Positions 27,175 through 36,322 are shown, counted from the first letter of the stretch. The stretch is DNA of 64,000 bases from Chitinophaga skermanii (GCF_003259335.1 NZ_QLLL01000003.1:310001-374000), one strand, 5' to 3'. Notes: a model not told the origin generated them from the sequence alone. Numbers and translations are program-made.

Positions 27175-27774
27175 TTAAGCTTGTGGTAATTGGATTAACT
27201 CCATCAAATTGGGTAATTGTGCCGCTTGTTGTAAGTCGAGCGGTTCATCGCGTAGGCGTTCCAACAAAGCGCGGTATTGCAAGGCTTTTTGTTGGATGGC
27301 GGTATCGTCTAATTTGTGTGCGCCGGTAATTGCCGCCGGTGGCAGGTAGTGCATATTGCAGAGCTTGGCGGTTTGTTCATAAGGCAACATGAATTGTTTC
27401 AAAGTATGTTGGTGGTGCCCTTCCAAGGTATATGCCGCTTCAGGCCCCCCGGTAGAAATGGCGCTCATAAGCCATTTCCCTCTTAACGCGGTACCTTTCA
27501 TGCCATAGGCCCAACCATGCTCTAATACTAAATCGAGCCATTGTTTCAATAAGGCCGGCCCGCTGTACCAGTACATAGGATGTTGTAAAATGATGATATC
27601 GTGGGCCAGCAGCAAATCTTGTTCCCGCGGTATTTGAATATCAAAATTGGGATATAGTTCGTATAAATCGTGCAGTGTTACATGATCCATGTTTTTCACT
27701 GCCGACACCATTCGTTTGTGTACCCTAGATCGTTCTAAGGCTGGGTGTGCTAAGAGTATTAAAATTTTCGCCAT
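27175..27774 (-). CDS. KefF/KefG-like NAD(P)H oxidoreductase, Kef ancillary protein
   Basis: A 199-residue flavodoxin-fold protein of the NAD(P)H dehydrogenase (quinone) family: ILLAHPALERSRVHK at the N terminus (phosphate loop), HPMYWYSGPALLKQWLD (residues about 66-82) and GPEAAYTLEGHHQH. These motifs are shared with KefF, KefG and NQO1-type enzymes. In E. coli such proteins bind Kef channels and are needed for full activity. Its stop lies 6 bp before the Kef start, which supports the same role here. It is first in the operon. Confidence 0.85.
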   Translation of the reverse strand: MAKILILLAHPALERSRVHKRMVSAVKNMDHVTLHDLYELYPNFDIQIPREQDLLLAHDIIILQHPMYWYSGPALLKQWLDLVLEHGWAYGMKGTALRGKWLMSAISTGGPEAAYTLEGHHQHTLKQFMLPYEQTAKLCNMHYLPPAAITGAHKLDDTAIQQKALQYRALLERLRDEPLDLQQAAQLPNLMELIQLPQA

Positions 27775-27967
27775 AATGGGAGTTCAGTCGTGTAAATAAC
27801 AAGTGCTTGCGTACGAGGGTTTAAGGAATATTGCACCTTTATACGCGTACGAAATACGGTTATATTTTTAACAGAGAATTATACAATTTGCGGAAATGAT
27901 TCAACAACATTTATTACATTTACAGTAGCCTATCTGTGACCATAAACCTGTTAATTTAACCGTTGTT

Positions 27968-28507
27968 ATGAACCAAATATTATCCTATCAATCTAAATCT
28001 TTCCAAGACAAGTTTACACTATTTAGTAATGGCCAACAAGTTGGAAATTTGTACAAATCGGAATGGTTGGGCAATCCCATCCACGGTTCACTGTACGGTC
28101 ATAATTACCGTTTCCAGTCGCAAGGCATATTGAACTACAATATCAACGTGTTTGATGCCGACCAATTACACATGTTGGGCGTTGTACATACCGTGCAATG
28201 GCTTCGTTGGTTTCCAAAGGCAGAATTTGTTTTAAACAGTGGTACAAGGTATACTTTCAAGGTAAAAGGCTTCTATAATACCTGGGTATGGGAGAAAGAT
28301 GGGGTGGAAGTGATGCGGAGTGCCGAGAACTATTTGTTATTCAAAAGAGAAGGCACTATCAGGGTAAGTGATCATACGAACCCCGACAATGCCTTGCTGG
28401 CTGCATTGGGTATCCATCTTAGAAATAAAATGAAGAATGCAGCGTTAATTCCTTCTATCGCCATCACGATATTAATGCTATCGTGGGTATTGAATGATAT
28501 GTTTTAA
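27968..28507 (+). CDS. Hypothetical protein with C-terminal membrane anchor, possible tubby/LURP-like fold
   Basis: A 179-residue protein. It is mostly beta-strand with repeated aromatic turns (YKSEWLGNPIHGSLYGHNYR; YTFKVKGFYNTWVWEKDGVE), and a hydrophobic helix at about 155-175 may insert in the membrane. The pattern of strands around a hydrophobic C-terminal helix recalls tubby-like/LURP-one or scramblase-related folds, but there is no diagnostic motif. Its 3' end overlaps the convergent HAD gene by 4 bp. Confidence 0.5.
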   Translation: MNQILSYQSKSFQDKFTLFSNGQQVGNLYKSEWLGNPIHGSLYGHNYRFQSQGILNYNINVFDADQLHMLGVVHTVQWLRWFPKAEFVLNSGTRYTFKVKGFYNTWVWEKDGVEVMRSAENYLLFKREGTIRVSDHTNPDNALLAALGIHLRNKMKNAALIPSIAITILMLSWVLNDMF

Positions 28508-29100
28508 TTCCTGAAAGGTTTAAAAAAGCCTTCTTTCGCCAACGCTAGCATGGGCTTATCGCCACTTGTATCTCCATAAGCAAATACTTGCTCGTAGTTT
28601 GCTAAATCATACGCTGCACGTATACGGTTTACCTTCTCTGCTCCATTGCAATTCTCGCCCGCAATACGACCGGTAAATTTACCCTGTGCTACTTCTAGTT
28701 TCGTACCTATACATTGAATGCCCAGCGAATCGCACCACGGCTGTACCCAGTTTTCGGCCGAGGCTGTAACAACAACTACATCATGTCCTTCCGACAAATG
28801 TTTCGTAATAGCCGTAATCGCTTGTGGACGAATGTAATTGGGTAAAATATTCCTACAGAAATCCCGGCAAGTCATATTAAAATGGCGCTCGCTTGTTCCT
28901 CCTAAGAAGTAGGTCAACATTTTCTCCTTGCCTTTGGCAGCCGGTATCAACTTCAACTTTACGGCTACGAAAGTAGGCAGTAACGTGAAGAGTCCTTTCC
29001 AATAAGCTTGTTTACTACGTTGAAAACGAGCCATCTCGAATAAAGTATCTTTCGTGGTAATGGTACCATCGAAGTCGAAAAATGCAATACCTGGATTCAC
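28504..29100 (-). CDS. HAD-IB family phosphatase
   Basis: A 198-residue SerB-like HAD hydrolase: DxD motif FDFDGT (D9, D11), VVVTASAE as the second motif and YGDTSGDKPML as the third. The HAD-IB subclass dephosphorylates small phosphomonoesters such as phosphoserine or lipid-linked phosphates. It overlaps the upstream DprE2-like gene by 4 bp, so it is the last gene of the UbiA-DprE1-DprE2-HAD operon. A role removing the 5-phosphate of a prenyl-phosphoribose intermediate is inferred from context. Confidence 0.8.
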   Translation of the reverse strand: MNPGIAFFDFDGTITTKDTLFEMARFQRSKQAYWKGLFTLLPTFVAVKLKLIPAAKGKEKMLTYFLGGTSERHFNMTCRDFCRNILPNYIRPQAITAITKHLSEGHDVVVVTASAENWVQPWCDSLGIQCIGTKLEVAQGKFTGRIAGENCNGAEKVNRIRAAYDLANYEQVFAYGDTSGDKPMLALAKEGFFKPFRN

Positions 29101-29828
29101 AATTTCAATTTTTTAAAGATGCCTTCAGGGATGTTACGGATAATGCACATGATGTAACGCCAGAACCACTTCACGAAAATCACGTTCTTCTTTTTGCTAT
29201 AACCTTTGTAGATAGCATTGGCTACGTCGGCCGGTTGTGCAGTGAGTAATTTCGGGAGGTTCAAATGCTCGGTCATGCGGGTATACACAAATCCTGGTTG
29301 TACGCTCATTACATGCACGCCATCGTGGAACAAGCGGTTACGCAACCCTGATAGGTAAGCCGTAAAGCCGGCTTTTGCACTACCATAGGTATAATTACTT
29401 TGGCGACCGCGTTCGCCTGCAACCGAGCTAATGCCGATAATGGTACCGGCCTTCTTCGCCGCGTAATCATTGGCTACGATGTTCAAAATAGATACTGCAC
29501 CGGTGTAATTGGTGGCAATAATTTTTGCTGTTTCTTGCCAGCTATTGTTAGCTGTTGCTTGTTCGCCGAGGTAACCAAATACGCTGATGGTTACATTGGG
29601 CTTTACAGGCAAGCTGTTATAAAAGCTTTCGTGGGTATCGTACGCCGTGGCATCGAATGTGTGCGCTGTGGCTGTAACGTTATAACGTATGTGAAGATCG
29701 CTGCACAGTGCTTCTAAAGGAGCTGTATTGCGGGCAGCGAGTTGTATATCGAATTTCTCTTGGGCGAATTTGCGGGCCAAGGCAACGGCCATATCAGAAT
29801 TGGCGCCGAGTAATAGTAAAGTAGGCAT
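29097..29828 (-). CDS. SDR oxidoreductase, DprE2-like
   Basis: A 243-residue short-chain dehydrogenase: N-terminal cofactor loop LLLGANSDMA (7-14), catalytic Ser near 134-135 (GISSVAGERG) and Y148xxxK152 (YGSAK). In mycobacteria, DprE2 reduces the keto intermediate made by DprE1 to give decaprenylphosphoryl-arabinose. Here it directly follows a DprE1-like gene (18-bp gap), and the HAD gene overlaps its end. Functional assignment rests on the neighbourhood. Confidence 0.8.
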   Translation of the reverse strand: MPTLLLLGANSDMAVALARKFAQEKFDIQLAARNTAPLEALCSDLHIRYNVTATAHTFDATAYDTHESFYNSLPVKPNVTISVFGYLGEQATANNSWQETAKIIATNYTGAVSILNIVANDYAAKKAGTIIGISSVAGERGRQSNYTYGSAKAGFTAYLSGLRNRLFHDGVHVMSVQPGFVYTRMTEHLNLPKLLTAQPADVANAIYKGYSKKKNVIFVKWFWRYIMCIIRNIPEGIFKKLKL

Positions 29829-29846
29829 GTACCTCGTGTATAAGGA

Positions 29847-31178
29847 TTATTGATTTGTTAATTGAAGTCGATCCGATTGAATAGAGCTGAATTTGTGCGA
29901 CGGGTTGAATTTATTCACCGTATCGGCAAATGTTTGCGCGTTGGGGTAGCTCTTCCAAAAGGTAGCTTGTTGCATGCGTGCGTCTTTCGACAAATAGAGC
30001 CTGCCACCATATTGTAATACAATTTCATCCAACTCATCCAAAAACTCGAACAAGCCATTGCGTACCGGGAAATCCAAGGCCAGCGTGTATCCTTCCATAG
30101 GGAAAGAAATCAACGAATCTTGCTGCCCAAATACTTTCAACACCGCTAAGAATGAACCCCAGCCTTTGTCGCTAATTCGTTTCAATATCGCGATGAGGCC
30201 ATCTTTTTGTGCTAATGGTAATACGAATTGGTATTGTACAAAGCCTTTCTTACCATAACCACGGTTCCAATGCAAAATGGCATCGAGTGGATAGAAGAAC
30301 GGTTCGTAGGGCACCACGTTATTGATTTCCTTACGGGTGTTTTTATTGTAGTACAACCAGTTGAAAGCCTTCACGGTGAAGTTATTCAAGATGAAGGAAG
30401 GGAGGTTGAAGGGAACGGTGAGTTTGGGTTTAGCTGGCAGTTGCAAAGGCGCTACGGCTTGCTTGGGGTTTAATTCATTTTTCGTAGCATGTTCTCCAAC
30501 AATCAAAATACTTCTGCCAAAGCCATCACCTTTTTTCAAGCAATCAATCCAAGCCATGCTATACGTATAGTGTTTGTATTGCTCGAACAAAGCAATAACT
30601 TCATCTAGGTTCTTCGCCTTGATTTGCTTTTGCTTGATATATGCCGTTTCAATTTTCTTCAAGTTGAATTGCACGTTGGTAATTACACCGGTTAAACCCA
30701 TACCGCCACTTGTTGCCCAGAATAAATCACTGTTTTCGGTAGGGGAACATCGTACTAAGCCTTGGGCTGTTAGTACTTCCATATACACGATATGATTCGA
30801 GAAGCAACCATCTACGTGGTGATTTTTGCCATGTACATCAGAAGCAATGGCACCACCTACGGTAATGAACTTGGTTCCGGGCGTAACGGGTAAAAACCAG
30901 CCTTTCGGCACTATAATGTCGAGGATTTGATCGAGTGTAATACCACTTTGGCATTCGAACACACCGTTGGTAATGTCGAAGGAAAGCACTTTATCGTACT
31001 TCAAAGTAGATACACTGTTTTGCGCCAAGGAAGCATCGCCGTAGCAACGGCCGTTTCCACGGGCAATAATGTTGTTGTGGGCGTTAACATACTGTTGCAA
31101 TTGCTCTTCATTCGTGAAGGTGCATTCGTCACAGGTCAGCACAGGGTAATTACCCCAATTCGCTAGTTGTTTTTGCAT
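29847..31178 (-). CDS. FAD-dependent oxidase, DprE1-like (decaprenylphosphoryl-ribose 2-epimerase subunit)
   Basis: A 443-residue VAO-type FAD protein. The FAD-binding half has GNGRCYGDASL, then GGAIASDVHGKNHHVDG (residues 108-124), a strong DprE1 signature, and GLTGVITNVQF. The C-terminal half has SFPMEGYTLALDFP and GGRLYLSKDAR (K398 aligning to the catalytic Lys of mycobacterial DprE1). The position of the cysteine targeted by benzothiazinones (Cys in GWNICVDFP, Cys387 in M. tuberculosis) is Ala367 here. It sits between UbiA-like and DprE2-like genes; start overlaps the UbiA stop by one base (TAATG). Confidence 0.87.
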   Translation of the reverse strand: MQKQLANWGNYPVLTCDECTFTNEEQLQQYVNAHNNIIARGNGRCYGDASLAQNSVSTLKYDKVLSFDITNGVFECQSGITLDQILDIIVPKGWFLPVTPGTKFITVGGAIASDVHGKNHHVDGCFSNHIVYMEVLTAQGLVRCSPTENSDLFWATSGGMGLTGVITNVQFNLKKIETAYIKQKQIKAKNLDEVIALFEQYKHYTYSMAWIDCLKKGDGFGRSILIVGEHATKNELNPKQAVAPLQLPAKPKLTVPFNLPSFILNNFTVKAFNWLYYNKNTRKEINNVVPYEPFFYPLDAILHWNRGYGKKGFVQYQFVLPLAQKDGLIAILKRISDKGWGSFLAVLKVFGQQDSLISFPMEGYTLALDFPVRNGLFEFLDELDEIVLQYGGRLYLSKDARMQQATFWKSYPNAQTFADTVNKFNPSHKFSSIQSDRLQLTNQ

Positions 31179-32065
31179 TATCCAAAGAAACTTTTGTCAA
31201 TAGGTAAATAAATAATTACATAAAAACTCAGTATCCAAAGGAGTATGGTTATTTGAATGAAGCGGTCTTTGTATAAGATGTTGGTAGGCGACCCCGTGTT
31301 GTTTTCCACGTAGGTGATTTGCAAATATCGCAATAATCCAGCAATAACAAAAATGCTTGTATAGTAGAGGCGCCAAGTACCGAAACGACCATTTGTTTCC
31401 GGCGCCATGGTGTACATAATATAAGCCACGATAATTACCGCCGCCGCAATGGCGAGCGATACGTTCATAAAATCCAAGTTGTAGCCTTTCACCGCCTTAC
31501 GCATATCTTTCCCCGATTCAAGCTTAATCAACACATCATCCCGGCGCTTCGCAATTGCCATAAAGAGCGATAACAGGAACACCATCAACATCAACCATTC
31601 CGAAATAGTAATCACCGCCACAATGCCACCCGCTTTAACACGCAACACGAAACCAATGGATAGGATGATAATATCGAGAATGGAAATGTTCTTTAAACCG
31701 TAAGAGTAGGCGAGGTTCATCACGAAATAAAGGCCTAATACAAAGGCAAATTTTGTTTTCAACAGCAAGGCTATACCAAAACCGAGGGCAATACAGATCC
31801 CGAAAATCACCAAGGCGGCCGGTTTACTAACGGCACCCGATGCTAAAGGACGTTTACTTTTTTTGGGATGTAATTTATCCGCTTCAATATCACGGTAATC
31901 GTTAATGATATAAATACTGCTGGCGATCAAGCTAAAGGAAATAAAAGCTTGGATCAAGGAAACGATCTTGTCAATATGCGTGATTTCTCCTGCGAAGAAC
32001 AGAGGGATAAATAAGAAGAGGTTTTTTGCCCAATGAGTTGGCCTTAATAGCTTTAAATATTGCAC
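31178..32065 (-). CDS. UbiA-family prenyltransferase, phosphoribosyltransferase-like
   Basis: A 295-residue integral membrane protein with about nine helices. It has LRPTHWAKNLFLF at the start, the first Asp-rich motif NDYRDIEAD (N55-D63) followed by KKSKRPLASG, and a second region GLKNISILDI. This pattern matches the decaprenyl-phosphate phosphoribosyltransferase branch (Rv3806c-like) rather than quinone or heme enzymes. The likely reaction transfers a sugar phosphate to prenyl phosphate in the inner membrane. It is the first gene of the four-gene operon. A 288-bp intergenic space precedes it. Confidence 0.85.
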   Translation of the reverse strand: MQYLKLLRPTHWAKNLFLFIPLFFAGEITHIDKIVSLIQAFISFSLIASSIYIINDYRDIEADKLHPKKSKRPLASGAVSKPAALVIFGICIALGFGIALLLKTKFAFVLGLYFVMNLAYSYGLKNISILDIIILSIGFVLRVKAGGIVAVITISEWLMLMVFLLSLFMAIAKRRDDVLIKLESGKDMRKAVKGYNLDFMNVSLAIAAAVIIVAYIMYTMAPETNGRFGTWRLYYTSIFVIAGLLRYLQITYVENNTGSPTNILYKDRFIQITILLWILSFYVIIYLPIDKSFFG

Positions 32066-32353
32066 GGGGATAATAACATTAATGTGCCTGCAAGATACAA
32101 CGAATATTAGAATATGCTAAGTTGAATTAGAAAAATGCTCATTAATGATGTATTAACTTTAATTAACGTATTAGGAAATAAGATATATAGTGATTATATA
32201 GATGTATACTATAACGAAGCATTTTATGTCATTCACCAAGTTAAATGATTACTTCACGTGGTGTATGGCTACCATGCCTTTCATATGAGATATAATCTTA
32301 TTACTTTTGATTTTTTAATACTTGATTGTTTATAGATTAATAGTCCCCCAACT

Positions 32354-33991
32354 ATGCCAGGATCTTTTACACAGCGTTACAAAGCTACCTTTCTTGAGTG
32401 CTTGATTATTATCGGCTTAGCGCTTGTTCCTTTATTTTTGACGTTCCCATACCGGGTAAACATTTTCTTATCGTACGAAGGTGCGTACCGTTTGTATTTG
32501 GGGCAAACCCCGTATAAAGACTTTGGCACCCCGCTGGGCTTTGGTTTCTGGTTAATGCCGGCATTATTCTTTAAGCTATTTGGTCCTTCGTTGATATCCT
32601 TGGTGAAGGCCCAAGTAGTGATGAACATAGCAGCAGGCTTTGCTTTCCGTTCTATATTGAAATCGTTGCAAGTGCAGCCGGGCATTAGGGTATTGTCGGT
32701 ATTGGTATTTGCTTTATCCTATTCCTTCTTCAACTTCTGGCCATGGTATAACCATAGCGTTATTGTATATGAATTGATAGGTTTAGCGTTCTTGATGCGC
32801 TTCATCACGGCCTCGTTTAATCATTGGGTACGAGGGCTGCAATTATTAGCGGCGGCTTTCTTCTTGTTTTTATCCTTCTTTACAAAGCAAGATGGTGGCG
32901 GCTTAGGATTGTTGTTGGCGTTGGCCTTGTTGTTATATTATAGCATTATTGAAAAGAAGAAGTTCGACTTATTGATTTTCATAGGGTTCTATGCCTTAGT
33001 GGCTATAGCTTTCTTTTGGCCGTTTTCAAAATACGGGATTGGCTATTGGTTCAACCATGGCCAGGCCCCCCATAGCAGCCGTTTATCGGTGGTTGATTTT
33101 GCAGATGCCATCTTCGGGGAATCGCAATGGTTGAAATTTTACTTGGTGTTAATTATCGTATTGCTGATCCCGCAACTCAAGCAGTTCAAAGCGTTTTGGG
33201 AGAATAAGCAATTGGTGTTATTCACCTTACTTACGCTCGGTATTATTGCGGAAGCAGCATTGTTCCAAGTAACGAGTTATACGCCGCCCGACAATAACAT
33301 TTTCTACCACAGCTTTGCATTTGCTTTTATCGTTAGCATGCTAAGTCAATATATCTCGTTCAACTTAAACGCCTTTAAACCTTTTGTACTCGGTGCTGCC
33401 ATGGTATTACTATGGTGGTCGGGCACATATTGGAAATACATCGACCGTGTATTTGCTAAGTTCTTACCGGCGAATGAAATCCAGCACGTTAGCAAAACAG
33501 GCGAGAACGTGGTATCGAAGCACAACTTCATGATCAACTTAGACTCTACCGATGTGCCTACGAGCGAATGGATTTTTACAGACATCAAAGGCTTTGAAAA
33601 GATTTACATGCCGGCCTCTACCGTGCATGGTATGGAGCGATTGATTGCGAATGTGAAAACCAAGTTCCCTCAAGGCGCACCGAAGGTGTTGAACATGACA
33701 GAATTAACACCATTGGCATACGCTGTTCCATTTAACTTGGAAACCGGTAGTAACTACCCGTTATGGTATCACCTTGGGGTGGGGATGTTCAATAAACAGC
33801 TCGATATGTTTACAGCGAAAGTGCGTGCGAATGAGTATGATATCGTGTTGTATGAATACGCACCTACCTTGAATAACTTCTTCCCGTTTGCCTTAAGAAC
33901 GGAGTTGGAAGCTACTTACCAAAAAGTGGATACCTTCCTTGCGCCGCGTAGACCTACGAATGCAACGATTGAAGTGTATATGAAGAAATAA
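32354..33991 (+). CDS. GT-C-like integral membrane glycosyltransferase
   Basis: A 545-residue protein with about 11 helices in the first 370 residues and a soluble C-terminal part (about 375-545). The first loop (FLSYEGAYRLYLGQTPYKDF) carries the acidic residue and motifs expected of GT-C enzymes that use polyprenyl-phosphate sugars (GT39/GT83/ArnT type). It is divergent from the operon that may produce a prenyl-phosphoryl sugar, so it is a candidate user of that donor. No exact family can be named. Confidence 0.7.
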   Translation: MPGSFTQRYKATFLECLIIIGLALVPLFLTFPYRVNIFLSYEGAYRLYLGQTPYKDFGTPLGFGFWLMPALFFKLFGPSLISLVKAQVVMNIAAGFAFRSILKSLQVQPGIRVLSVLVFALSYSFFNFWPWYNHSVIVYELIGLAFLMRFITASFNHWVRGLQLLAAAFFLFLSFFTKQDGGGLGLLLALALLLYYSIIEKKKFDLLIFIGFYALVAIAFFWPFSKYGIGYWFNHGQAPHSSRLSVVDFADAIFGESQWLKFYLVLIIVLLIPQLKQFKAFWENKQLVLFTLLTLGIIAEAALFQVTSYTPPDNNIFYHSFAFAFIVSMLSQYISFNLNAFKPFVLGAAMVLLWWSGTYWKYIDRVFAKFLPANEIQHVSKTGENVVSKHNFMINLDSTDVPTSEWIFTDIKGFEKIYMPASTVHGMERLIANVKTKFPQGAPKVLNMTELTPLAYAVPFNLETGSNYPLWYHLGVGMFNKQLDMFTAKVRANEYDIVLYEYAPTLNNFFPFALRTELEATYQKVDTFLAPRRPTNATIEVYMKK

Positions 33992-34014
33992 GAAAACCGA
34001 TTTTTCCCTATAGG

Positions 34015-34046
34015 CCCCTTGTCATTTATTTGCAAGGGGTTTTATT
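34015..34046 (+). terminator. Intrinsic terminator after the glycosyltransferase gene
   Basis: CCCCTTG at 34015-34021 pairs with CAAGGGG at 34033-34039 and is followed by TTTTATTTT. Confidence 0.8.
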
Positions 34047-34113
34047 TTGCAGAAAAATTCTTGCACATTTGTAGCCCCATTTCGCGGCATAATCGCCGCT
34101 GGGAATTTCCGGT

Positions 34114-35013
34114 ATGAAAACCATGTCTACATCGTCTAGCTCACCGTTACTTATTCCTGCATTATTAGCAGTGTATATTATTTGGGGTTCCACCTATCTT
34201 GGATTGAAGATTGCCACGATGGAGGTGCCGCCCTTTTTATTTTCTGCCTTCCGGTTTTTAACGGCGGGTAGTATTTTATTGGCGTTTGCCATTGGGAAAG
34301 AAAAGAAGTGGCCTACTTGGAAGGAAGTATGGATGGCTTCGATCGTTGGGATATGTTTAATTGGGATAGGGAACACCGTGGTGGCTTTTGCTGTGCATTA
34401 TATGCCTAGCGGTATTGTTTCGCTTGTAGTGGCCGCGGCCCCGGCATGGTTTATATTGCTGGATTGGGGTTTCTTTAGTAAGAAGAAGCCTACTTGGTTA
34501 ACTATTGCGGGGGTGTTGATTGGCTTCTTGGGGTTGTACCTTATTTTCGACCCGTTTAAAACGGATGCCGTACGCGATTACCCATTATGGCCGATTGGGA
34601 TTATCATTTTCGGTTCAATCACCTGGGTAACCGGCTCTCTCTTATCGCCCCGTTTGCAATTACCTGCGCAAATGACGGCGACTTCCATTCAAATGATTGC
34701 AGGCGGTATATTCTCCTTTATCGCCAGCCTCATACTCGAACCCAACTGGCCAAGTTTCGGCGACCTTACCATTCGTACATACGAAGCTTTCGCATACCTC
34801 GTAATTTTCGGTTCTCTTATAGGCTATTCCTCTTATTCTTGGTTAGTGAACAACGCACCGCCTAGGATTACAGCAACTTACGCTTATGTAAACCCGGTGG
34901 TTGCACTGTTCCTTGGCTTTTGGATTGCGAATGAGCACCTGTCACCCGAAGTACTAAAAGGCTCGGCCGTTGTAATTGCCGGGGTTGTATTAATGACTTT
35001 ACGGAAGAAGTAG
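34114..35013 (+). CDS. EamA-family (DMT) transporter
   Basis: A 299-residue protein with ten transmembrane helices in two EamA repeats. Repeat one has VYIIWGSTYLGLKIA and FRFLTAGSI; repeat two has YVNPVVALFLGFWIANE. DMT members of this branch (RhaT/YedA-like) export amino acids, drugs or other small metabolites. The substrate cannot be inferred here. It is monocistronic and convergent with mgtC. Confidence 0.87.
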   Translation: MKTMSTSSSSPLLIPALLAVYIIWGSTYLGLKIATMEVPPFLFSAFRFLTAGSILLAFAIGKEKKWPTWKEVWMASIVGICLIGIGNTVVAFAVHYMPSGIVSLVVAAAPAWFILLDWGFFSKKKPTWLTIAGVLIGFLGLYLIFDPFKTDAVRDYPLWPIGIIIFGSITWVTGSLLSPRLQLPAQMTATSIQMIAGGIFSFIASLILEPNWPSFGDLTIRTYEAFAYLVIFGSLIGYSSYSWLVNNAPPRITATYAYVNPVVALFLGFWIANEHLSPEVLKGSAVVIAGVVLMTLRKK

Positions 35014-35086
35014 CATTTGCTAAAGCATTGCTATAGCGTGTGTTAGAGGGCTAAAATAGCTGAAACCCTTGCTGCTATTGAGTGAG

Positions 35087-35185
35087 GATAGGCTAAAGAT
35101 AGGCTTTAGATAGGGTCGAGATAGGCAATAGATAGGGTAAAGATAGGCTAGGGATAGGCTAAGGATAGGGTGGGGATAGGCTTTA
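35087..35185. repeat. Nine 11-bp tandem repeats
   Basis: Nine consecutive 11-mers, each starting GATAGG: the first six bases are invariant and the last five vary (CTAAA, CTTTA, GTCGA, CAATA, GTAAA, CTAGG, CTAAG, GTGGG, CTTTA). It lies between the convergent EamA and mgtC genes. Such exact 11-bp phasing over 99 bp is not expected by chance. Confidence 0.9.
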
Positions 35186-35217
35186 CAGCTATTTACATAT
35201 ATCGTCTGTATTATATA

Positions 35218-35880
35218 CTAAGCATTGGATTGCACCGTAAATGACTGGATCGTTTTTAGGCGTAACAATATTTGGTTCATAGCTAACATATTTTCTTTGG
35301 AGCCGGTAACTTCGTATTTATCTTCCACTACATCGTCTTTACGGAAAGCAACGATTTTCTTAAACTGGAGGCGGTGCGACTTGAACACCTCTTCAATAAT
35401 ACCTTCATTACATTCCTCCATCTTGTACAGCAAGGTATAATACTTCCGGTCGCGGATACGGGCAATCCAAATCTCCACATAGCTTAATAAAGTAAGCGCT
35501 AACAAAGCGAGGGCCAATGTTACACCTGCCAACCAAAAACGGTCCATCCCAATGGCCATACCCAATGCCGCCGCAATCCAAATGGTAGTAGCAGTAGTAA
35601 TCCCATCAATCGAGAATTCACCCTTAAAGATTACACCCGCACCAATAAAACCCACGCCTGTTAGGATATTCGACGCTACACGGTCCATACTATTAGGGTG
35701 ACCAATTTGCATGCTCAAAATCGTAAATAGGGTAGAGCCTACGCACAGCAAAGTAATGGTACGAATACCCGCCGCCTTGCGGCGCATTTCCCGTTCAAAT
35801 CCTAGTGCTGAACCAATAACAATGGAAACGAGGATTTTATAAACGGCTTCCATGAACTCTGGGTCTTGTATAAGCGTCAT
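35218..35880 (-). CDS. MgtC/SapB family membrane protein
   Basis: A 220-residue protein. The MgtC domain is residues about 10-140, with the signature FEREMRRKAAGIRTITLLCV and four to five helices. A soluble ACT-like C-terminal domain follows (CNEGIIEEVFKSHRLQFKKI to IQSFTVQ). MgtC proteins influence Mg2+ homeostasis and membrane ATPase activity. It is followed by the small Rof-like gene upstream (43 bp), which may share its transcript. Confidence 0.85.
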   Translation of the reverse strand: MTLIQDPEFMEAVYKILVSIVIGSALGFEREMRRKAAGIRTITLLCVGSTLFTILSMQIGHPNSMDRVASNILTGVGFIGAGVIFKGEFSIDGITTATTIWIAAALGMAIGMDRFWLAGVTLALALLALTLLSYVEIWIARIRDRKYYTLLYKMEECNEGIIEEVFKSHRLQFKKIVAFRKDDVVEDKYEVTGSKENMLAMNQILLRLKTIQSFTVQSNA

Positions 35881-35922
35881 TTTATATGTTTAAGGGTTTC
35901 GTGTAGTCTTTTGCGTTAGGTC

Positions 35923-36189
35923 TTATACCCGGCAGCTGCTTTCTTCTGCCGGTGGCAGGGGAATGTTATTCACACTTACCAAGGCATCTAAACGAATCTT
36001 TTCGCCGGATGTTAACTGCATGTATTCCACTTTTTCAACGATGAACAGGTCCTGTATGATTCCGGCTATTTCAACGGGGTTGCCCTGCTCGTTCGTATAT
36101 AATATGTTACAATGTGTTTGCAAAGTAGCCCATGCTTCCAGCCGATCGTAGTAATTACAATCGATGGGGATGTAGGTATTTTTCAACAT
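35923..36189 (-). CDS. Rof-like Rho-binding antiterminator
   Basis: An 88-residue protein. The opening YIPIDCNYYDRLEAWATLQT matches the E. coli Rof pattern (YxPIxCxxYDxLE), and the middle (VEYMQLTSGEKIRLDAL) matches Rof EYL...GETRELRLDKI. Rof is a small Sm-like protein that binds Rho and inhibits termination. The conserved start supports the assignment. It is divergent from purC and just upstream of mgtC, possibly in the same transcript. Confidence 0.7.
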   Translation of the reverse strand: MLKNTYIPIDCNYYDRLEAWATLQTHCNILYTNEQGNPVEIAGIIQDLFIVEKVEYMQLTSGEKIRLDALVSVNNIPLPPAEESSCRV

Positions 36190-36203
36190 ATTCTAAGTTT
36201 CAC

Positions 36204-36235
36204 TTGTAAAATTAACTTAACCTGGCCTATTTTTG
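36204..36235 (+). promoter_or_regulatory. Bacteroidota-type promoter of purC
   Basis: A TTG at 36204-36206 and TATTTTTG at 36228-36235 are separated by 21 bp, as in the -33/-7 (TTTG ... TAnnTTTG) elements of Bacteroidota. The purC ATG is at 36323. Confidence 0.6.
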
Positions 36236-36322
36236 CACGACAGTTTGAGGAGGCAACCATGTGAGGTTCAACAGTTGTGTATCCTTCTACTGCCATTAAA
36301 TTAATAAAAGAACACGAAATAC

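Noticed and set aside
35087..35185. CRISPR array
   Set aside because: The units are only 11 bp with no spacers and no cas genes in the window.
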